Assembly: GCF_036669915.1 (NCBI RefSeq)
Contig: NC_089313.1
Span: forward strand, 20,086,354 to 20,150,353
DNA: 64,000 nucleotides
Direction of reading: 5' to 3'
DNA from: Pocillopora verrucosa
Taxonomy: Eukaryota; Cnidaria; Anthozoa; Scleractinia; Pocilloporidae
How positions within the stretch are numbered: the first letter of the stretch is position 1; each line of letters begins with the position of its first letter. The position numbers and the translations under genes are program-made. Below are positions 49,266 through 61,433 of this stretch, piece after piece. The notes below the pieces were generated by a model. That model did not search any database and was not told the DNA's origin. It worked only from the letters and a program-made list of their open reading frames with translations.

Positions 49266-49477
49266 TTAACCCTTTCACTCCCACAAGTGACCAAGAAAGA
49301 ATTTCTCCTTACAATATCAATACAATATCAAGCAGGCAGGCAATGAGAATAGAGAACAATATCAATCATGGGATTATTAGTTGATCCAATACCAAATTCT
49401 CTGAACTAACATCATAAGAATTGTATGGCAGATAGTAAGGAGAATTACTAATCAGATCTTGGGAGTGAAAGGGTTAA
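49266..49477 (-). repeat. Family-A MITE-like element
   Basis: Termini ttaaccctttcactccc and gggagtgaaagggttaa. Inside are caagaaagaatttctcctta, caatatcaagcaggcagg and aattgtatggcagatagtaag, the complement of the order in the 30039 copy. Confidence 0.85.
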
Positions 49478-50410
49478 GTTTATACTCGGAAGACTCACAA
49501 AAAAAAGACAGAGTTCCATATGCTCTTCCTCTGTTGGACCCTTGGCAGTAAAAACAAAGACAAAACTCTACAGAAGTATGAGTACAATGCAAATTTTTAT
49601 GTTCACAGATCCTGATTCTTATGGCTGGGAGCAATCAGAACAAAAATCTACTAGAATTCATAAACTAAGAGAAAATCCTTTAGAAAGTTATAGCCCTGAT
49701 ACAAATTTTATTCTAGAGAAATCAAAACCTACAAAGTCTCCATGATTATTACATACTATTAATATTAATATATTAATATTAAGAATCATTAATTCCAAAA
49801 GTCAGTGGGACTTGCAGAAAAATAGGCTAAACTGCTTGCTACCCTGAAATGTTGTTTCAGACTAGAGTACAACACCCAAAATTGTTTATAAGGGTGAGCT
49901 TCCTTGCTCTGTTGTCTAGAAAAGTAGATTTTGTAAAATCACTTAATACCAATTCAAATGCAAACAGTGCTTTGAAATACATATTATGATGTCTTCCTTA
50001 AATATTACAGGATCTCTGATGAAGTTGCACCTAAATACTCAATGACTCATATTTCAAGGCACCTTTTGTATCAATTCAATGGCATAGAAATGCCACCTAG
50101 TATATTGCAGCAAGAGCTTAATATCTTAGATTAATTATGGGAAACAAGAAAAACCAAAAGAATGATGGGTGCACAATATTGGAGAGAACTGCATAGAACC
50201 ACATCTGGGTGAACTAGCTAGAGAGTAACTCATTGCTGTAAGTTAAGTGAGCAGTGGTTCATTTGAATTGATCACCTATGACTTTATAAAAAAAATTATG
50301 ACTGCCTTAATGGCAATTTTGTGTGACTACATGATGTCTTTGTAGACTTCAGTGGCACATTCCTGTCCATATGGGTAACAATTTTGCATCTACCCTTAAC
50401 ACTTGAGATT

Positions 50411-53400
50411 TCATTCATCAGCATTAAATATTGCAGCACAAACACCCACACAACACACACAACAACACATGACCCCTGCTAAAATGTATGTGGAGGTTGT
50501 TAACCAAAATGCAAACAGATACAACGTTTGGTTACAATATTCTTCACTTCCAGAGTCAGTAAAGTCGGGCTTATAATTCTTATATATCCAGACATTTCCA
50601 CAAATAAACCAGATAAACAGGAAACAGTCTAGGATGCCCTCAAAAGGGCGCTTCTTCTTCTCGTCTTCATCTTCATCATTATTGGATTTTGTGGCCCGCT
50701 GACACAAGGAGATGAGGTTTCTGAACACACCCACAGCTCCACCAACAATAAGATAGATGGGAATCTTATCTTCTACAGGGCACTGGTCTTTGTATTTAGC
50801 TCCTGTTAAAGGTATTCAACTTTTCATCAATTCTACAAAATCCGATTTGAGATTGCCCCTTTTGGCCCTGATAATTTCACTGTCAAAGTTCTAAGACATA
50901 GAGGTAAAAAAGAGAGGGGCTAAGTTTCTAGCAAGTTTTCCAGCATCACTGGGAAGTATACATCAGAGCGCATGACAAAGTGCATACACTCAAAATGTCA
51001 GCTTAGAACTACTTAACAGTGGCTAATTTACATTATCAACCAATATTATGGACATACAGGTAAAGGTTTCACTTACCTATGACTATCATAGCTATGGGAA
51101 TAGCCATGACCAGCCCAATCATTATGGTACACCCAACTAAGAATGATATCAAAGAAAGAAATTAAAACTACTTGAAATAGCAATTTGTAGAGATAAAGTT
51201 TTGTCAACAGTAAATTGAGGCTCTCAGCTAGTCAGCAACAGACTTGATTTCTCCCCATATACCCCCACAGATCTGTGGAAACTACCAGCCATCTTGCTCT
51301 GGTTTGGGCTGTTTACTGTAGCTGCTTCAGTAGTTCTTTTCCAGCTGCCCTGGAACAACCTTGAATCCTCTTTCCTTGTAGGTTCCACCCTCAGAGCATA
51401 ATGACATTGCTAGGCGTTTTTTCAGAGGGTCATACTAGTTGGTAGCTACAGCTAATTTAGACTGCATGCAGCACAATTGTAACTTTGCCCAGGGAAAAGT
51501 ATGAAGCCTTTTAAAAGCAATGCAAGAGGGCAAGAAGTCTGCAAGGGGTCTTGTGCTGATAATTACTACCAGATCCTCAGCAAACCTCTTCCCAGCTTGT
51601 CTAAAATCTTCCTGCAGGCAGAGAACACACATCCTGCAGTGCTATCATAGATGACGACCTGTTCTCAGGGTATAGCTAAGGAAATACTCTGTACCTTACC
51701 CTAATTTTCCACACTTTGGTTTAGTAAATATAACTTTCTGAGAATCACTAGACTTAATAAAAACCCTGTAAGTTATTATTCTATGAAGCAGTGACTTTTT
51801 CAAATTTATACAGGATCTTTTATGTTGAAAAAGAGTGACACAAATTCTTACTTGTTCCAATAAGTATCAAAAAGAGTTTCTTCAAGAAGTCAAGCACTCC
51901 ACTGGAACTGGAGCGTGCTTCTTGGATTTCACCAAACAAGGACTGATATGAAGGTGGTGGACCTTATAGAGGAAAGAAAAAAATGAAATTAGAAGTAGCA
52001 CTAACCTTTACCACCATCAGTATTTCTATTCTTCATACTCGCATGGCACCTCACAGTTTAACACTTTACACCCTAACATCAGTATGAAGATTCTCCATAC
52101 TGTTCGCTATACATTTCATTTTGTACTGACAATGAGAATTTTTTTAAGATCAAAGCTTCTGAGGTTGTGATCATTTTCTTTATTCTCATGATCTAAATGA
52201 ACGATTCACCAGTATGACTGTAAAGAGAAATTAGAAGCTGGTCACTCTTAGGGTTTAAATGTTTAACTCAGACCATCCAAGAGAAAGAGGCAGTTGTTTT
52301 CAACTTACAGAGCAACCAAAATGGTTGCAGCATGAAGAGCTGAATTTTATTTTTCTAGAGAGCCATGCAGGTACACTTACCCATTGCTTCATCATAAGAG
52401 GGGGGAGAAGCATTGTCTGTTCCATATGAAGGAGGCATCCCTGATGAAGGGTCTACTGGATCTCCCTGGAATAGAAATGGAAAGGTTGAACCCTTTTATT
52501 TGCAAGATCTAGATATTATAATTTCTAAACATTAATCATTTTTCTGATAATGTAATCACTTCTGATGTGGATCACAGTGTTTCAATTGTATAACAGTGGT
52601 ATTCCTCAGACAATAAGGTTGATGGAATATGCATCACCTCATGAAGCACTACACCCAGCTGTGACTGATATTTGACAGCTGTAAGGCAAGATTTCTAAGA
52701 AATATTGTCTCCAGTGTCTGCTGTCACAAAGCTTTCCTACTCTATTGAGTCTATCTATGCAGTATGCAGTCAAAATGACATAATCCATATCCACATTGGC
52801 TACACCATGAGACAAAGGCTTAAACTTCATTACAAGAGTTGTCTCCAAAATAAATAACCAAAAATTTTTCCTTCACTTTTCAATACTGTCTGGTATACAA
52901 TTCTCAGAGTTTATGGCTTCAAGATCTAGTAATAAAAACAACACTAAGTATAACAAATGAGATATGAAACAAACACATTCCAACATAGCTTATTACCCAA
53001 TTTTCCAAGCAAAAACAAGACAGCAAGAAATTGGTAAAAATTGTTGAAAATTATTGTGCAAATAAGACTTGCAAGTCAATTTTCAGTAAATAATTTTATC
53101 ACGTAAAAGCCCTATTTGCATTCTGTAAATGTCCGTATTAGGAACAACAGCTGTTCTAAAAGTACACAAGGAGACTAGAATGTCCATCAGTAATTTGCAG
53201 TGGTGCAGATGTAAGATAAATGTCAGATCTAGTGTTGAAGCTTTAGTCTGGTGCAATAGCTGATGCAAATTATGATCATTATTAAACCTTTAACTCCCAA
53301 GATCTCATTAGTAATTCTCCTTACTATCTGCTGTACAATTCTTCTGATGTTTCTTTTGAGAATTTGGTATTGGATCAACTAATAATCCCTTAATTGATAC

Positions 53401-54472
53401 TTTTTCTTGGTTCTCATCACTTGCCTACTTGATTTCTTATTGATGTTGAAAGAGGAAATTCTGTCTTGGTCACTTGTAGGAATTGAAGAGTTAATTATTT
53501 CCAACATTTTAAAATAGGTGTATACATTGTGCAAACTTCACCACTGAGAATGAGGAACTTGTTAGCTGGAATGAAATGAAAGCTTTTGTTCTAAATACTA
53601 GAGCCTCTAAATACAGCGGTGACGTGCTATTTCATACCAGTGAGAAGTAAAATTTGGAATGTGCCCTTCATTTTGTGGTACAACATCTGATTTGGGAAAG
53701 TTGGCAATTTTCATATGCAACAGCATTTTCAAAGGATTGCAGAGAAATTGTAGTTTTTTTCCTAACTCGAAGTCTGAACTGCCTCAAAGATCAAACTAAG
53801 ACTAAGAGCTTTCATTTCACTCTGGTTTCTTCATTGGCGCATTTTTTATTCTTTCGTGAACTTTCACACTATGTTGAGTATTTTTTGAATCGGCAGCAAA
53901 ACAGAGTTAATTGATATTTCAGCAAAATAAAATAGAAAGACCACAAGCCTAACTTTCGACTATCACGTACGACTTCTGTTAATCACGTGAGAAATATTCT
54001 AAATTGGAAGACAATTCAAGAAGCATTTTGCTTTGAATCTCATGGCTAGCGGAAGAAAAGAAGACCTTTGAAAAAAGAAAATTAAAGAAGAAATAGAGAA
54101 AGGAAGGATTTGAAAATGACTTGTAGCTTATTAAGTAAATAATTTGTACTTTCACTTTCATGATACCTACATGTACAGGCGGATATTAAAATCATAACAG
54201 AACATGGATCTTCATCATGACATACTCGACAAAGAACTACGGCAGATACTTTTCCTAATTTAAGTAAAATGTACTTATGAATTTTTCTTTTTGAAACAGA
54301 TGGAAACTCAAACGCTAAAAGGTCGACTCTTGATATTAAATTCGGAACGTTGAACTGTCTTTCGCCGTTTGGCGCGCATCTGCTTAGATAAGCAGTTCTC
54401 CAAGTCGTACAAAAATACGAATGACTTTAGCTAGGTACACACCTCAATGGGTCGTTTCTCTTTATCAGCCAT
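50411..54472 (-). CDS. TMEM272-like four-pass membrane protein, copy B
   Basis: Five exons: 54443-54472, 52381-52465, 51852-51962, 51077-51136, 50411-50802. They total 678 bases (225 aa) with clean GT-AG boundaries. The N-terminus starts MADKEKRPIE and carries three PPxY-type motifs (PPSYG, PPSYDE, PPPSYQ), then SLFGEIQEAR. Membrane segments: GCTIMIGLVMAIPIAMIVI, the IPIYLIVGG region, ILDCFLFIWFICGNVWIY, and a Cys-rich final segment (CCCVCCVGVC). The exon encoding GCTI... is 60 bases in both copies and flanked by phase 1 introns in both, so the genes are tandem duplicates. Copy B has one more PPxY exon than copy A. A short acidic/basic cytosolic loop (DEDEDEKKKRP) precedes the third segment. 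Assignment to TMEM272 rests on overall layout and remembered similarity. Confidence 0.78.
51430..51655. repeat. Interspersed repeat shared with RAD52 intron 5, copy 1
   Basis: Shares ordered words with 62645-62880: gggaaaagtatgaagcctt or gggaaagtatgaggctt, aagaagtctgcaaggggt or agaggtctgtaaagggt, cagcaaacctct, and aaatcttcctgcaggcaga or aaatcttcctgcgggtga. No coding potential was seen. Confidence 0.7.
52057..52259 (+). repeat. Family-B MITE-like element in TMEM272-like B intron
   Basis: Runs from ttaacactttacaccctaac to ggtcactcttagggttta. The interior attctccatactgttcgcta, ttgtgatcattttctttatt and tctcatgatctaaatga match the 31160 copy. Confidence 0.75.
53283..53494 (+). repeat. Family-A MITE-like element in TMEM272-like B intron 1
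   Basis: Starts taaacctttaactcccaaga, has attctccttactatctgct and attggatcaactaataatcc inside, and ends with a degraded terminus (ggaattgaagagttaa). Confidence 0.8.
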
Positions 54473-56246
54473 CATTCACTTATTCACTGGTCCTGGGTTA
54501 ATATTGAGTGCAAACCGCACGAAGCTTGCCACAATCAGTGACTACGAGTAGGAAACAATTTTATCCCCTCCCTGAAGTAATTAGCATATTAAATTATGTT
54601 ACCCCCAGGTTCTTAGTCCTCCCTCCTTTGCCACCAAGATGTCCTTCATTGCAGGGGGTGGGCAGAGGAGGGTCCTCTGGGGGTGGCGGAGGTGTCAAGT
54701 CAGATTTTACTTGACCTTACACGTCTCATCATCCATATTGCACCTCATCGATGCATACTGTTCAAGACTTCACCTTTAGTTTTGTTAGTGTGGAAACAGA
54801 AACGTTTTCATGTACAAAACTAGAGCTTAGCAACATGATGAGTTGTGTATCATGAACAGTTTACATGAATTAAATCAAAAGTTGTCTTGTGGATGGGATA
54901 TTCTTTAGTAACAGGTGGCAAATTGTTCATGAATGATTAGGCAATAGGATACTGCAGAGAAGAAAGACAGAAATTTGTCATGTATAAATGGTAATCACCA
55001 ACATAGCTAATTTGAAAAGTCGTAATAACACAAAGGGACAATTCAATATTTTCCATAGAATCATTACATGAAATGTTGATATGTGCCTCGTCTAAATGAT
55101 CACAATGCACTTTTGGAAACTTTTCAGAAGAAAAAAAGTTTGTCATTTCTTTCTAAATGTGTTCTTATCATCCACTTTTGTGTTTGAAGAACACATATTA
55201 TTTTTGAAGCTTTCATCTGTAGGGGCATGCAATTTAAGGGTTTGGAGGTCCTCTTAGACTAGCTGACCGGTTGCATTTATTTAATGCAAGGGCCTCAAGC
55301 CCATGTAACAGCCAACCACATGTATATACTATCATGTTGGTAAAAATCGACTTTTCTAATCCATGGTTATTACTAGTTTTAATATATTATTCATTAACAA
55401 CTTTATTGAGAATTATTGTAAATTTTTTTTATTATAAGAAAATAGAGCATTGTGAGATGAAAGACAGTTAATCTAAATCTATTACTAATTTTAAGAAGTC
55501 TATTCCATGCTCCTGGTTTGGTTATCATTTTATGAGGCAGCTTGTTGTAGTTTACAAAATTATGACTTCAGAGCATCTTAAAGATCAGTATCTTACATTA
55601 AAATAAAATGCTTGCAAAACATAACATAAACTTCCTTGAGCAGTGACAAGTCAGTATAAAATGCTCTCACTTGTTTACTGTTTCTGAAAGCTTTTAGCAT
55701 GGATTTGTGTAGGTAACTCTTCACAGAGCTTACAAGAAAAATTTGTCAAGCAATCAAGAACTTTCTGAATTTATGATCATTTCCTTTATTCTAACCGGTG
55801 TTTCCATAATATTTTACAAGAAAAATAATTAGATGCTAATCACACTTTGGGGTCAAAGGATTAGAATCTAGCTAGGAAATTCCAAGTAGTACCTGGAGAA
55901 TTCTCCCTTCTCTGATGCTAAAATGCTCCTTCTGTCAAATTTCTTATAATTATGAATCATGTCTTATCTCAGACATGAAAAAACCAAGGCCTTACATGTA
56001 ACCTATACAGCTATTGTTCATAATTTCTGATGAATCTAAAGCTTTTTCCACATTACCTTCCTGTTCTTTAAGTTCTGAATGACTGCAGTCTACATGACCA
56101 TGTATAATACAAGATGATACATACAGATGTACAACCTAATTGTGGTGCACTGTATATTTTCATACCCATTTACATTGCACATTAAAAAGAACTCTTCAAA
56201 AAAAAAAACGTTAAATTTAGACAGTCTAAGATCATTATTCTCTTGA
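54473..56246. other. Intergenic between TMEM272-like B and LIN37
   Basis: No gene recognised. A G-rich patch lies at 54655-54690, and a degraded family-B element (catttcctttattctaacc, gatgctaatcacactttggg) lies at about 55720-55862. The TMEM272-like B promoter should lie just above 54472. Confidence 0.5.
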
Positions 56247-59200
56247 CTATTGATGCTCAAAGAGTTCTCGTATCTTTTTTATACTTGGTGCATAGCAGGC
56301 TTGTCTTTTAAACGAGCTATCTTTCCAACTGCAACAGAAATAGCAAAATAGAAATTAAAGCTTACATTTTCAAAATCCTTGATCACAGACAAAAAAATTA
56401 ACACAAGTCCAAAAATCTTAGAAAAATCATTCATACCAAGATATACCCTTGAGATAAATAAATAAAAAAATTAGCGGATTAATGTACAGTGATCCCAGAA
56501 TAGACAAGTTTAACCCTTTAACTCTCATGACTGACCAAGATAGAATTTCTCCTTACAATATCAGTACAATATCAAGCAGACAAGTGATGAGAATAAAGAA
56601 AAATATTAATAATTAGGGGATTATTAGTTGATCCAATACCATGGCAGACAGTAGGGAGAATTACTCATGAGATTTTGGGAGTTAAAGGGTTAAAACTGCA
56701 CTGAGGCGCAAGACCCAGTTGGAAGCTAAGGGGCCATGGATGATTTCTTGTGAACAAAGTTGACATTAATTACTCACTTGGATTTGACTTTCTTCCACCT
56801 GTCCATGTGATTTCTTTTAAGATCACTCACTGGTGGAGCTTTATCAATATCCTAGAAGATTATTGGTTAAAGATTGCTAATTAACTCGCAAAAATCAAGC
56901 AATAAAAGATGGTTTTGGTTTAGCTTTACCTTTCTCTGTAACAGAGAGCAAAATAGAAAGTTTAAGGGGGGTAAGTTTCTAAAGAAACCGTGGTGCTGCG
57001 TTGGTGAGAGAGTATAGCAGATGTAATTTAGTGTTAACAACTTAGTTGAAAATGTAATTGGCCACCGTAAAGGGTAAAAAAGCTGATGTTTCAAGTGTTA
57101 GCCCTTTGTCAGAGCAAGTGGAGTTTATTTTTAAAAAAAAGTTTAAGGCCTGCAATTGGACTTTTTTCCATAAAAAGTTTAAGGCCAGCTACACAAGTTA
57201 GGAATTCTAAGACATAAAATATCTACTTACATAATGAATATCTAGTGAAAGTGTTCCTTTTGAAAGAGTACTGTTCATCTTAAAGTCTTCAATTGATTTC
57301 ACTGGATCTGGAAAACTTTATAGGGAGAAAAGAGATTAATATAACATAGCAAACACCCTCATAAAACAAAAAGCCCTCATACCTGAGTTTGGCCTTATGG
57401 GTTTCTAATATAATGAATGTTTGGTGAGGGATTTGCCCTAATCATTATCTGATCTGAGACTAGCTACAAGCATTTTCTTTCTTAGTTACCTGTAAACATT
57501 CTTAGGATCACTGTCACCATTCTGTAAGAAGAAATTCAAAACAGTCAGAGATTTACATCTGTGTAATGGAATACACAGCAGTTAAAACTTGAGAAAGCAG
57601 AGTAGCAGTGCTTTTTCATCTTTTTTTTTTTTCTACTTACACTATGGGACAAAGAAGACATGACACTCTCCTGGCTGCTTGTTGGAGATTCACCATCTTG
57701 GTTGCCCTCTTGAGAATCAGATGGCTTGGTTCCATAAGGCTTGTTCTGCATCCAGGCTCTAGCCAGGGCATACAAGGTTGTGTCTTCATTGAATTGGGCA
57801 AAATCCACACTGCGATCAAACAGCTTCATGACAAAGCTACAAAGGTAAAAAGCCAAGGGGGAACAAAACATTCCAAAGTATTACAACAGTAACCTCAAAA
57901 GCAGAGCAGAGATTTTGGATTCTCCTTTGAAAATTTAAAGCAGCCGCTGAAAAACAGTGTGAAGTAACAAGAAAATACATTTATGCTTTCTGAATAAAAA
58001 GCATTGCAGGTCATCAAAATTTAACCAAAGAAATTGGTTTGAAGGAGAGGTATTATACACCGTCTTTTGCCCTATAAACACCTGAAGATTTAATGAAATG
58101 ACTTAATTGCAAATACCTAGTATCTAACTGACACTGACATTTGATAACTGTCAAACTCGGTAAAACCATTGAAGATCCTAGAAGGTTACATAAGGGTTAA
58201 AGGGAAAAGTTAGATAGATTTGATCCAAAACTGTAAGTAGCACAGTCACTGAAACACATTTCAATTTAGTAAAGCATTGTACTAAGCTAATCTTTGTGCA
58301 AAGGCACTCAGATAAATCTTACCTTGCTAAGGTGACAAGTATATCCACCAAAAGTCATGATCAAGACCAAAAACAAACAAATAGAAAGCAGAATCAAACA
58401 TTTTTCAAGGAAGCCAATCATAAAATTATTAAATTCATTGGGTAAAGAAAACCATTAAGCATGACACAAAATCAATGATAATAGCAATATTTCTTGAAAA
58501 AAAGTACATACGGTTCTGACTACTTCCATCTGCATCTGCAAAGGAAGACAAATTGAAAATATTTGTGATCACACTTAACAGAAATGAGGGAAAATAATTT
58601 GTATGTAAAGTTACCTAAAATCTCAGGCCCCTCAACAAAATATGACAAACTACGGTAACATCATAGCAATATAATCTATAAATACAAAAAATTTGCCATG
58701 AATTTGTCACAACTAAATCATTTCACAAAAATGCCATTTTTGCTATACTTACCATCATACCCCACATCTTTTTTGCGTCTTTTCCTTGGTGTTTTTCCTA
58801 TAACAGAAGATGGAAGACATGTTCAGATGTTTACAGAACAACTCATTAAGAAGTCATTCTGCACCCAGAAACTAACTGAGAACTTTATAAACCTTTGTGA
58901 ATAGACAAATACTTCCCAAGCAGCCATTAAATATCTGAATATAAAAAAAGGTGTTTACCTGAACCACTTCTTTATTTGGAGCAAGCGTTGTATAACATGA
59001 AACAAGGAAAGAAAAAATTGAATAACAGCACTGGCAATACACATCACTCAGGTATAAACAGATGTACAGAGAGGAAAAATATGCACATCTAAAAACGTGA
59101 AATATATTAATTAATGGTAATGATGATAATAATAACAAAATAATAATTATTATCATTTTATGACAGGGTCTTGAGTCATTTAAAGGTGGTCTTAAGGGCT

Positions 59201-61006
59201 CCTAAAAAAACTCATAAAATTAATGTAACTGTGTCCAACTGCTAACAACAACAATTCATTCAAACCTCTTGGTTGGTGTTGAGGGTGGTGGCATTTGAAA
59301 AGCTGCAGAACTGTAAAGAAAATTAATTTAATTTTAGTTAATAATATTTTGATCAACTGATTGTGAAGCCAGATTGTTCAAGTGAGGGTAGCCCTGAGCA
59401 AGACTGTCATTGGTAATGGTGACTGATGTGTCAACAACCTGAGTGAAAGTCATCATCAGATTTAAGCAAGGAGTTGTTATATGTTTGGTATATGTATTCT
59501 GATTACCCAGTAGAGTTGTGATGTTGATGGTTATAAGACTCAAGTGGTGTAAGTTGGTCATGATTGGTCAGTTTTGTTGATTTTTACACTGTTGTACCAC
59601 TCAGAAAATTTATTCTGCACTCTCTGACAGTTACACACACAGAGTAATACATGTATATCAAACCAACATGTAAATTTGAGCAAACAACAATTGTTTAAAC
59701 AACAAAGAAAAAACAACTTTTTCCCAATTTTTTGTTTAATTAGCAATTCCTGTGATTTATGAGTCGGGATAATTGAGGTTCAAATGTACCAATAACAGTC
59801 CTTCTCAAGAACATTCTTAAATGAATCATAAGACTATCCAATCAACTCTTATCCCTGGGTTCAAACCATTTCCTGTATTTTAATCAATATTTGAGAGTGG
59901 ACCGTGATTTATTCAATCAACCAGAAAACAAAATAAGAACAGACACCAAAAACAGAAAAACAAACAAACAAAAAAACATTAACTTACATGGCTATACTCA
60001 AATGTAATAGGATACTGTACATATATTTTTACCTTCCTGTTGTAGAGCTTGTTTCACCCTCACCACTGTAAACCATTAAAACAACAAAATTAATATTGCA
60101 AACTTCATGTGTATTTGCATCTCTGTAATTTTCCTTTGCAAAAGTGACTCTCATTCTCAACTTGTAATTATTGATCTGGAACAACTACACAATACAAGGC
60201 CACTTTTGAAGGAGCATATTTCTAGTGGCTCCTTTTGCTTGGCAGTGGATGAAAAAAAGGGGAATAATGAATAAAAAACCAAACAAATCTGCTCATTTGG
60301 TGGATGGTTAAAAATGGTGCTGTATTCTGTAATGTCTTAGACATTGATTCTATACTTCCTTTCAAATTGCTTAACTTCACCATACTTGGCAGGCATTCTA
60401 GTAAAAGAACTAGTAAAAATAATTCACCTTTCCTCTGTTTTCTTTATGAGATCTTTCAGCAACACGTCAAGTCTGACCCGGGCACTTTTAACACCTACAA
60501 GTATGTGTAGTGCTTCAAATTTTTACTAGCTCAAAGGTTTCAAAGAGATTTAATTTCAATTCCATTTAACTGTCTTCATTCTCATAATCCAAACAAATAA
60601 TAATAACCTATAAAAATATAGATAAAATAAGTCTCAGCATCACAATATCATGTTCGTTATTTTGAGGTATTAAATCTCTTCTTCTCAGTTGTGGCTTTTT
60701 TATCTCATCGAGATGAAAATAAGCGTGAAGCTGTATTTGGGCTCACCTGTGAAATGAATATCTGGTTATTTCTAAAATTAGTCTAAGCTGAGACTGGTAA
60801 AGCTTGCATACCATGCAATAATGTGTATGTTGGTCTTCAATAAATATGCTGAGCACTCGTCAAAATGATGGGTTAAAACAACATGTCTCAAGAATGAAAA
60901 TGAAAAATAAAATAACTGCCATTCGAAAGCAAACCTCGGATTCCTATTAGGCTGTGAACAAAGGAGACTTAATACCTGAAGTAGTTTCCTCTCTTTTCGC
61001 AGCCAT
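56247..61006 (-). CDS. LIN37: LIN37, MuvB core subunit of the DREAM complex, complete
   Basis: Eleven exons, 5' to 3': 60976-61006, 60033-60065, 59266-59310, 58753-58797, 58512-58535, 58323-58326 (4 nt), 57641-57836, 57490-57521, 57231-57315, 56778-56851, 56247-56328. They sum to 651 bases, 216 aa plus TAG; human LIN37 is 246 aa. Diagnostic blocks: [15 protein letters not shown] and ARAW (human [18 protein letters not shown] as I recall), a basic TPRKRRKKD stretch likely to be a nuclear signal, [18 protein letters not shown], and the C-terminal [10 protein letters not shown]. In MuvB (LIN9, LIN37, LIN52, LIN54, RBBP4) it helps p130/E2F4 repress cell-cycle genes in quiescence. Phase requires the 4-nt exon; every other boundary has standard signals. 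It is transcribed divergently from RAD52. Confidence 0.92.
56510..56694 (-). repeat. Family-A MITE-like element, short copy, between LIN37 coding exons 10 and 11
   Basis: Termini ttaaccctttaactctcatg and gggagttaaagggttaa. The interior caagatagaatttctcctta and ttagttgatccaatacca match 49266. About 25 bases are missing relative to the full copies. Confidence 0.8.
56960..57118 (-). repeat. Diverged copy of the 'gacgaagggctaacgctcga' family in LIN37 intron
   Basis: Contains taagtttctaaagaaaccgt, ggtgctgcgttggtgaga, aattggccaccgtaaagggt and tgtttcaagtgttagccctt. Together these give a longer version of the element than the 12261 copy. A related 5' end (gtttataaagaaactgtgg) is at about 48326-48365. 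Confidence 0.75.
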
Positions 61007-61433
61007 TGGGGATTGATCTTTCTTTGTTTCAAGCGAATTAAGCGCTAACTGTTATTTGCAATCCAGCTCTGTTTTTGATCTTAATTTAAAATGCACAGCC
61101 AAGACAACGTTGTTGCCTGCAATGTCAAGATCGCGGAGTTTCTTAAGGTGTAATTCTCATCACAAGATCGCAGACAAATAGTGATTCTTCGAATTGGACG
61201 CCATTTTTCGGATAAAATAACCCGGATGATATATCTGCAATTTATTGGTTTATGACAAGAAGTATCTAGATATCCCACAAGACTTTGCTTTTGCTACGTT
61301 GCGATTGGCTGAGCAGTCAATGTTGACAATTTTCAAAATATCCTCTATCCCTCTATGCAAAAAAAATTCACTTTTCGCTTGGGAAGAATATTGATTTGTT
61401 TGTTAAAATTGTACTGGAGGGCAAATTTACGCG
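61007..61433. promoter_or_regulatory. Bidirectional LIN37/RAD52 promoter with three ATTGG boxes
   Basis: The two start codons are 427 bp apart and point away from each other. ATTGG, the complement of the NF-Y box CCAAT, lies at 61093+100 (61193-61197), 61244-61248 and 61304-61308, spaced 51 and 60 bp, all in one orientation. An E2F-like ttttcgc is at about 61372 and a tttaaa, compatible with a CHR element, near 61086. No clear TATA box was seen. Factor binding is inferred from sequence words only. Confidence 0.6.

Larger units (their letters stand above)
46836..50410. other. Intergenic between the two TMEM272-like genes; minisatellite and MITE
   Basis: Holds the 20-bp minisatellite at 48590-49190 and a family-A element at 49266-49477. 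Minus-strand frames at 47334-47675 (113 codons) and 47920-48183 (87 codons) have no recognisable motif and no supported splice context, so they are not called as genes. Confidence 0.5.

Noticed and set aside
13723..61006. A co-regulated DNA repair/cell-cycle cluster (FANCB, PFAS, LIN37, RAD52)
   Set aside because: Only LIN37-RAD52 share a promoter; the others are separated by unrelated channel and membrane genes, so linkage is most simply chance.
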